64,000 bases of DNA. It comes from Cubamyces lactineus (taxonomy: Eukaryota; Basidiomycota; Agaricomycetes; Polyporales; Polyporaceae). Positions 61,900 to 64,000 of the stretch are shown here, one piece after another (position 1 is the stretch's first letter; every line of letters starts with the position of its first letter). The notes under the pieces were generated by a model, which was not told the origin of the DNA, made no database searches, and worked only from the letters and a program-made list of their open reading frames with translations. Both the position numbers and the translations under genes were made by a program. The stretch lies in NCBI GenBank assembly GCA_022376465.1, contig JACDTU010000001.1, forward strand, positions 1,240,001-1,304,000, given 5' to 3'.

Positions 61900-62694
61900 T
61901 ACTGTGAGCAAGGCGATTTCTGGCCAGGACCATGCACGGTTGGAGTTGTATACTGTACTGCACCGGTGTATCTTACATCTGCGGACGAGTTGGACACGAA
62001 TATACCCCCTACTCTACGTCTGGTACATCGCGTGCGAGCTGTCCGTGCGGGACGGCCATGAGACGGTTTGGGCGGCCGTTTTGAGTTGGATGAGATTGGG
62101 AAGCCTGGGATCTGATCAACCGGAAGGCTCCGGAAGGTTGCCCGAGCGTCCACAGAAGCACAGTCGAAGCACTTAAAGGCGCCCGGCACCCTCCCAAAAA
62201 GGAGAGGACGGAACAGGCATCGGCGCTGAGTCAGCAGAAAGAGCGCCAAAGAAGCGCAAACAAGGCCAGGTGACGAGCGCCTGCGGCTCGTTTTGTATTC
62301 GCCAGTCTCGAGCCTCGAACTGGAACCATCCTCTGCTCTCATCCACCACCATCCTCAGCAACGTCCTTCGCCTCCCTCTCGCCTCCTGTATCATCCGTCC
62401 CTCGCCATCCTCGGTTTTGGACCTACGCGCTGTGCCGCGTTTGTGTGTCTGATTGGAGGGGTGTTGGTAGAATCTGTCTCGCACACCTGTACCACTACTT
62501 GTAAGACCTGCCATTGCATAGGGCGTCATCCTCGTCTCTATCCTGTATCTGACCAGCCTGTCGCACTCACTGTCGCTGCCCTATCTCCCTGTTCTCGTCG
62601 ATACACCACACATCCTGTCATTTTGTCGCGCTCAGAACACGACTTGATTCTCGCATTCATCTCCACCTCTGTCCCCATATTTTGAGTCTCCAAC
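61900..62694. other. Intergenic between dehydrogenase copy 2 and RRM gene
   Basis: Both genes point the same way. The last ~300 bp are C/T-rich (5' leader of the RRM gene). No gene or repeat is supported. Confidence 0.4.
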
Positions 62695-63954
62695 ATGCCT
62701 GACGACGACTTCGATATTTACGGCGAAGATGACGGCTTCAGCACCGTAAAGGTTGAGGTGAGTTCGCTCTCAGACAGCGCGCATATAACCTGGTTCCTGA
62801 CGCCTGCCGAAGCCCCATGAGGAGTATCAGGCGCCAGCCGACGAGAAGACGCAAGCCGAAGCAGCCGCCCACTCTCCCGTAGTGGGAGAAAAGCGGCTGC
62901 GGGAAGAAGACGAGCATGAACAGCGAGATGCTCAGAACAATCAAAGCATCCCTGGGTTCAAATCCGAGTCTCCTCCCGCCGGTGCACCTGGACAGAATGC
63001 GCAAAACAGCGCATATAACGGGCAGAATGCAAGCGGAGGTACTGGGGGCGGGAACAACGGCCAGTTTGACGCTTTGTACATCGGTGACTTGCAATGGGTC
63101 TGTACTCCACGTTTCTCTAGCCATGTATGCAGTATATCTGAGACTATTCGATGTATCCGTCTGTTTACAGTGGACGACTGATGAGGACCTGAGACAAGTC
63201 GCGCTCAACCTTGGCGTCACGCTCGATCACAAAGACATCACGTTCTCAGAACACAAGGTCAACGGCAAGAGCAAAGGGTAAGCGCTATATCTGGCTCGTC
63301 TCCATGTAAACACCTCTCAACTCTTGCCCAGTATTGCATACGTGGAATGCCACAGTCCTGAAAATGCGACGACCCTCAAGAACTGGTTCGACAACAAGTA
63401 CGTGCCATACCCATTCTGAACTACCCGTGTGTTGACATACACATGTAGCGACTTCCAAAACCGCCGAGCGTCAGTAACGTTCACTAGCTCTGCACAGGGT
63501 AATCCATTCCGTACCCTTCCCAAAGGCGAGTACCCGCTATCTCGAGGACCCGCGCACTCACTGACGCTGAAAAATGACAGAACCCCCTCCACGTGAGCAG
63601 CGACACACAGGCAATAGTGGCGGTATGGCTCGCGGTGGCGGCGGTGGCAGCTTCCGTGGTGGCATGGGTGCCGCTAATATGGGTGTTGCCCCAATGATGA
63701 ATGCCCCCATGCGCGGTGGCGGGATGATGGGCGGTGCTATGCGAGGTGGTATGCCAGGCATGATGGGCAACTTCGGCATGGGCTTTGGCATGGGCGGAGG
63801 ATTCGTGGGGAACGCTATGGGCGGTGGGGCCGGCTTTGGTGGACGCGGGGGCATGATCCCCCAGGGCCCTCGCGGCGGCATGATGGGCAACGGCGGCGGC
63901 GGCTTCGGTGGCGGGCGCGGAGGTATGATGGGCGGCGTGGGTACGGCAGCCTGA
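62695..63954 (+). CDS. RRM protein resembling cleavage factor Im subunit CPSF6/7
   Basis: Start [20 protein letters not shown] at 62695. The acidic N-terminus is followed by a spacer rich in N/G/Q. One RRM: RNP2-like [20 protein letters not shown] (the two Trp meet at a splice junction), [14 protein letters not shown] then RNP1-like [19 protein letters not shown], and [20 protein letters not shown]. The C-terminus is a long glycine/methionine-rich low-complexity domain ([18 protein letters not shown]). DLQWWTTDEDL is the feature that points to the CPSF6/7 group of pre-mRNA 3'-end processing factors. About six exons; stop at 63952-63954, complete within the window. Confidence 0.8.
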
Positions 63955-64000
63955 GTTTCGCTCTGTATTTTTACGGTTCCGGATGTTGACTCGCGCTTTC

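Overview
The window reads as nuclear DNA of a filamentous basidiomycete, most likely an Agaricomycete. Nearly every gene is broken by many 50-80 bp GT-AG introns and some micro-exons. The gene set is eukaryotic and fungal: B-type cyclin, Arp3, Atg17, Mex67, Vps39, SelO, a DENN protein and a YRCYVVW-type 7-TM protein. Genus or species cannot be named from the sequence alone. Exon coordinates were derived by hand from splice signals and frame continuity. The best-checked models (first acyl-CoA dehydrogenase, Arp3, two of the NTPase genes) sum to a whole number of codons.

Layout. 0-6 kb: 5'-truncated B-type cyclin, a long pyrimidine-rich gap, then a cytochrome b5/acyl-CoA dehydrogenase fusion gene. 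6.4-24.2 kb: a large imperfect inverted duplication. Arm 1 (6370-12590, genes A and B on the minus strand) mirrors arm 2 (17915-24168, genes C and D on the plus strand). The arms flank a 5.3 kb spacer holding two conserved single genes, Arp3 and SelO. A-D are one family of large proteins with a P-loop NTPase region and a C-terminal segment that resembles a PD-(D/E)xK-type nuclease core. This looks like the Crinkler/RHS-type architecture, but that is an inference. B and C are practically identical, while A and D have diverged and A has lost key residues.

24.8-45.9 kb: ordinary housekeeping and regulatory genes: Atg17, a secreted EEP nuclease, a LysM/zinc-ribbon protein, two SANT-type regulators, Mex67, an ankyrin-repeat protein and a 7-TM protein. 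46.3-47.0 kb: a 715 bp non-autonomous hAT-like element with terminal inverted repeats and an exact 8-bp target duplication. 47.3-58.6 kb: Vps39, a tiny Tudor-like gene, an intron-containing tRNA-Ser(GCT), a Mim1/Tom13-like gene, a DENND6 homologue and an unrecognised serine-rich protein. 58.9-59.4 kb: a foldback (hairpin) element. 59.6-61.9 kb: a second copy of the b5/acyl-CoA dehydrogenase gene with the same exon pattern as the first. 62.7-64 kb: a CPSF6-like RRM protein.

The housekeeping genes work in separate processes and form no obvious metabolic cluster. Adjacent divergent pairs (EEP/LysM, AT-hook protein/Mex67, B/Arp3, SelO/C, DENND6/56392 gene) share promoter regions. The part most deserving further work is the inverted NTPase array: its local homogenisation, the decay of one member, and what the proteins do.
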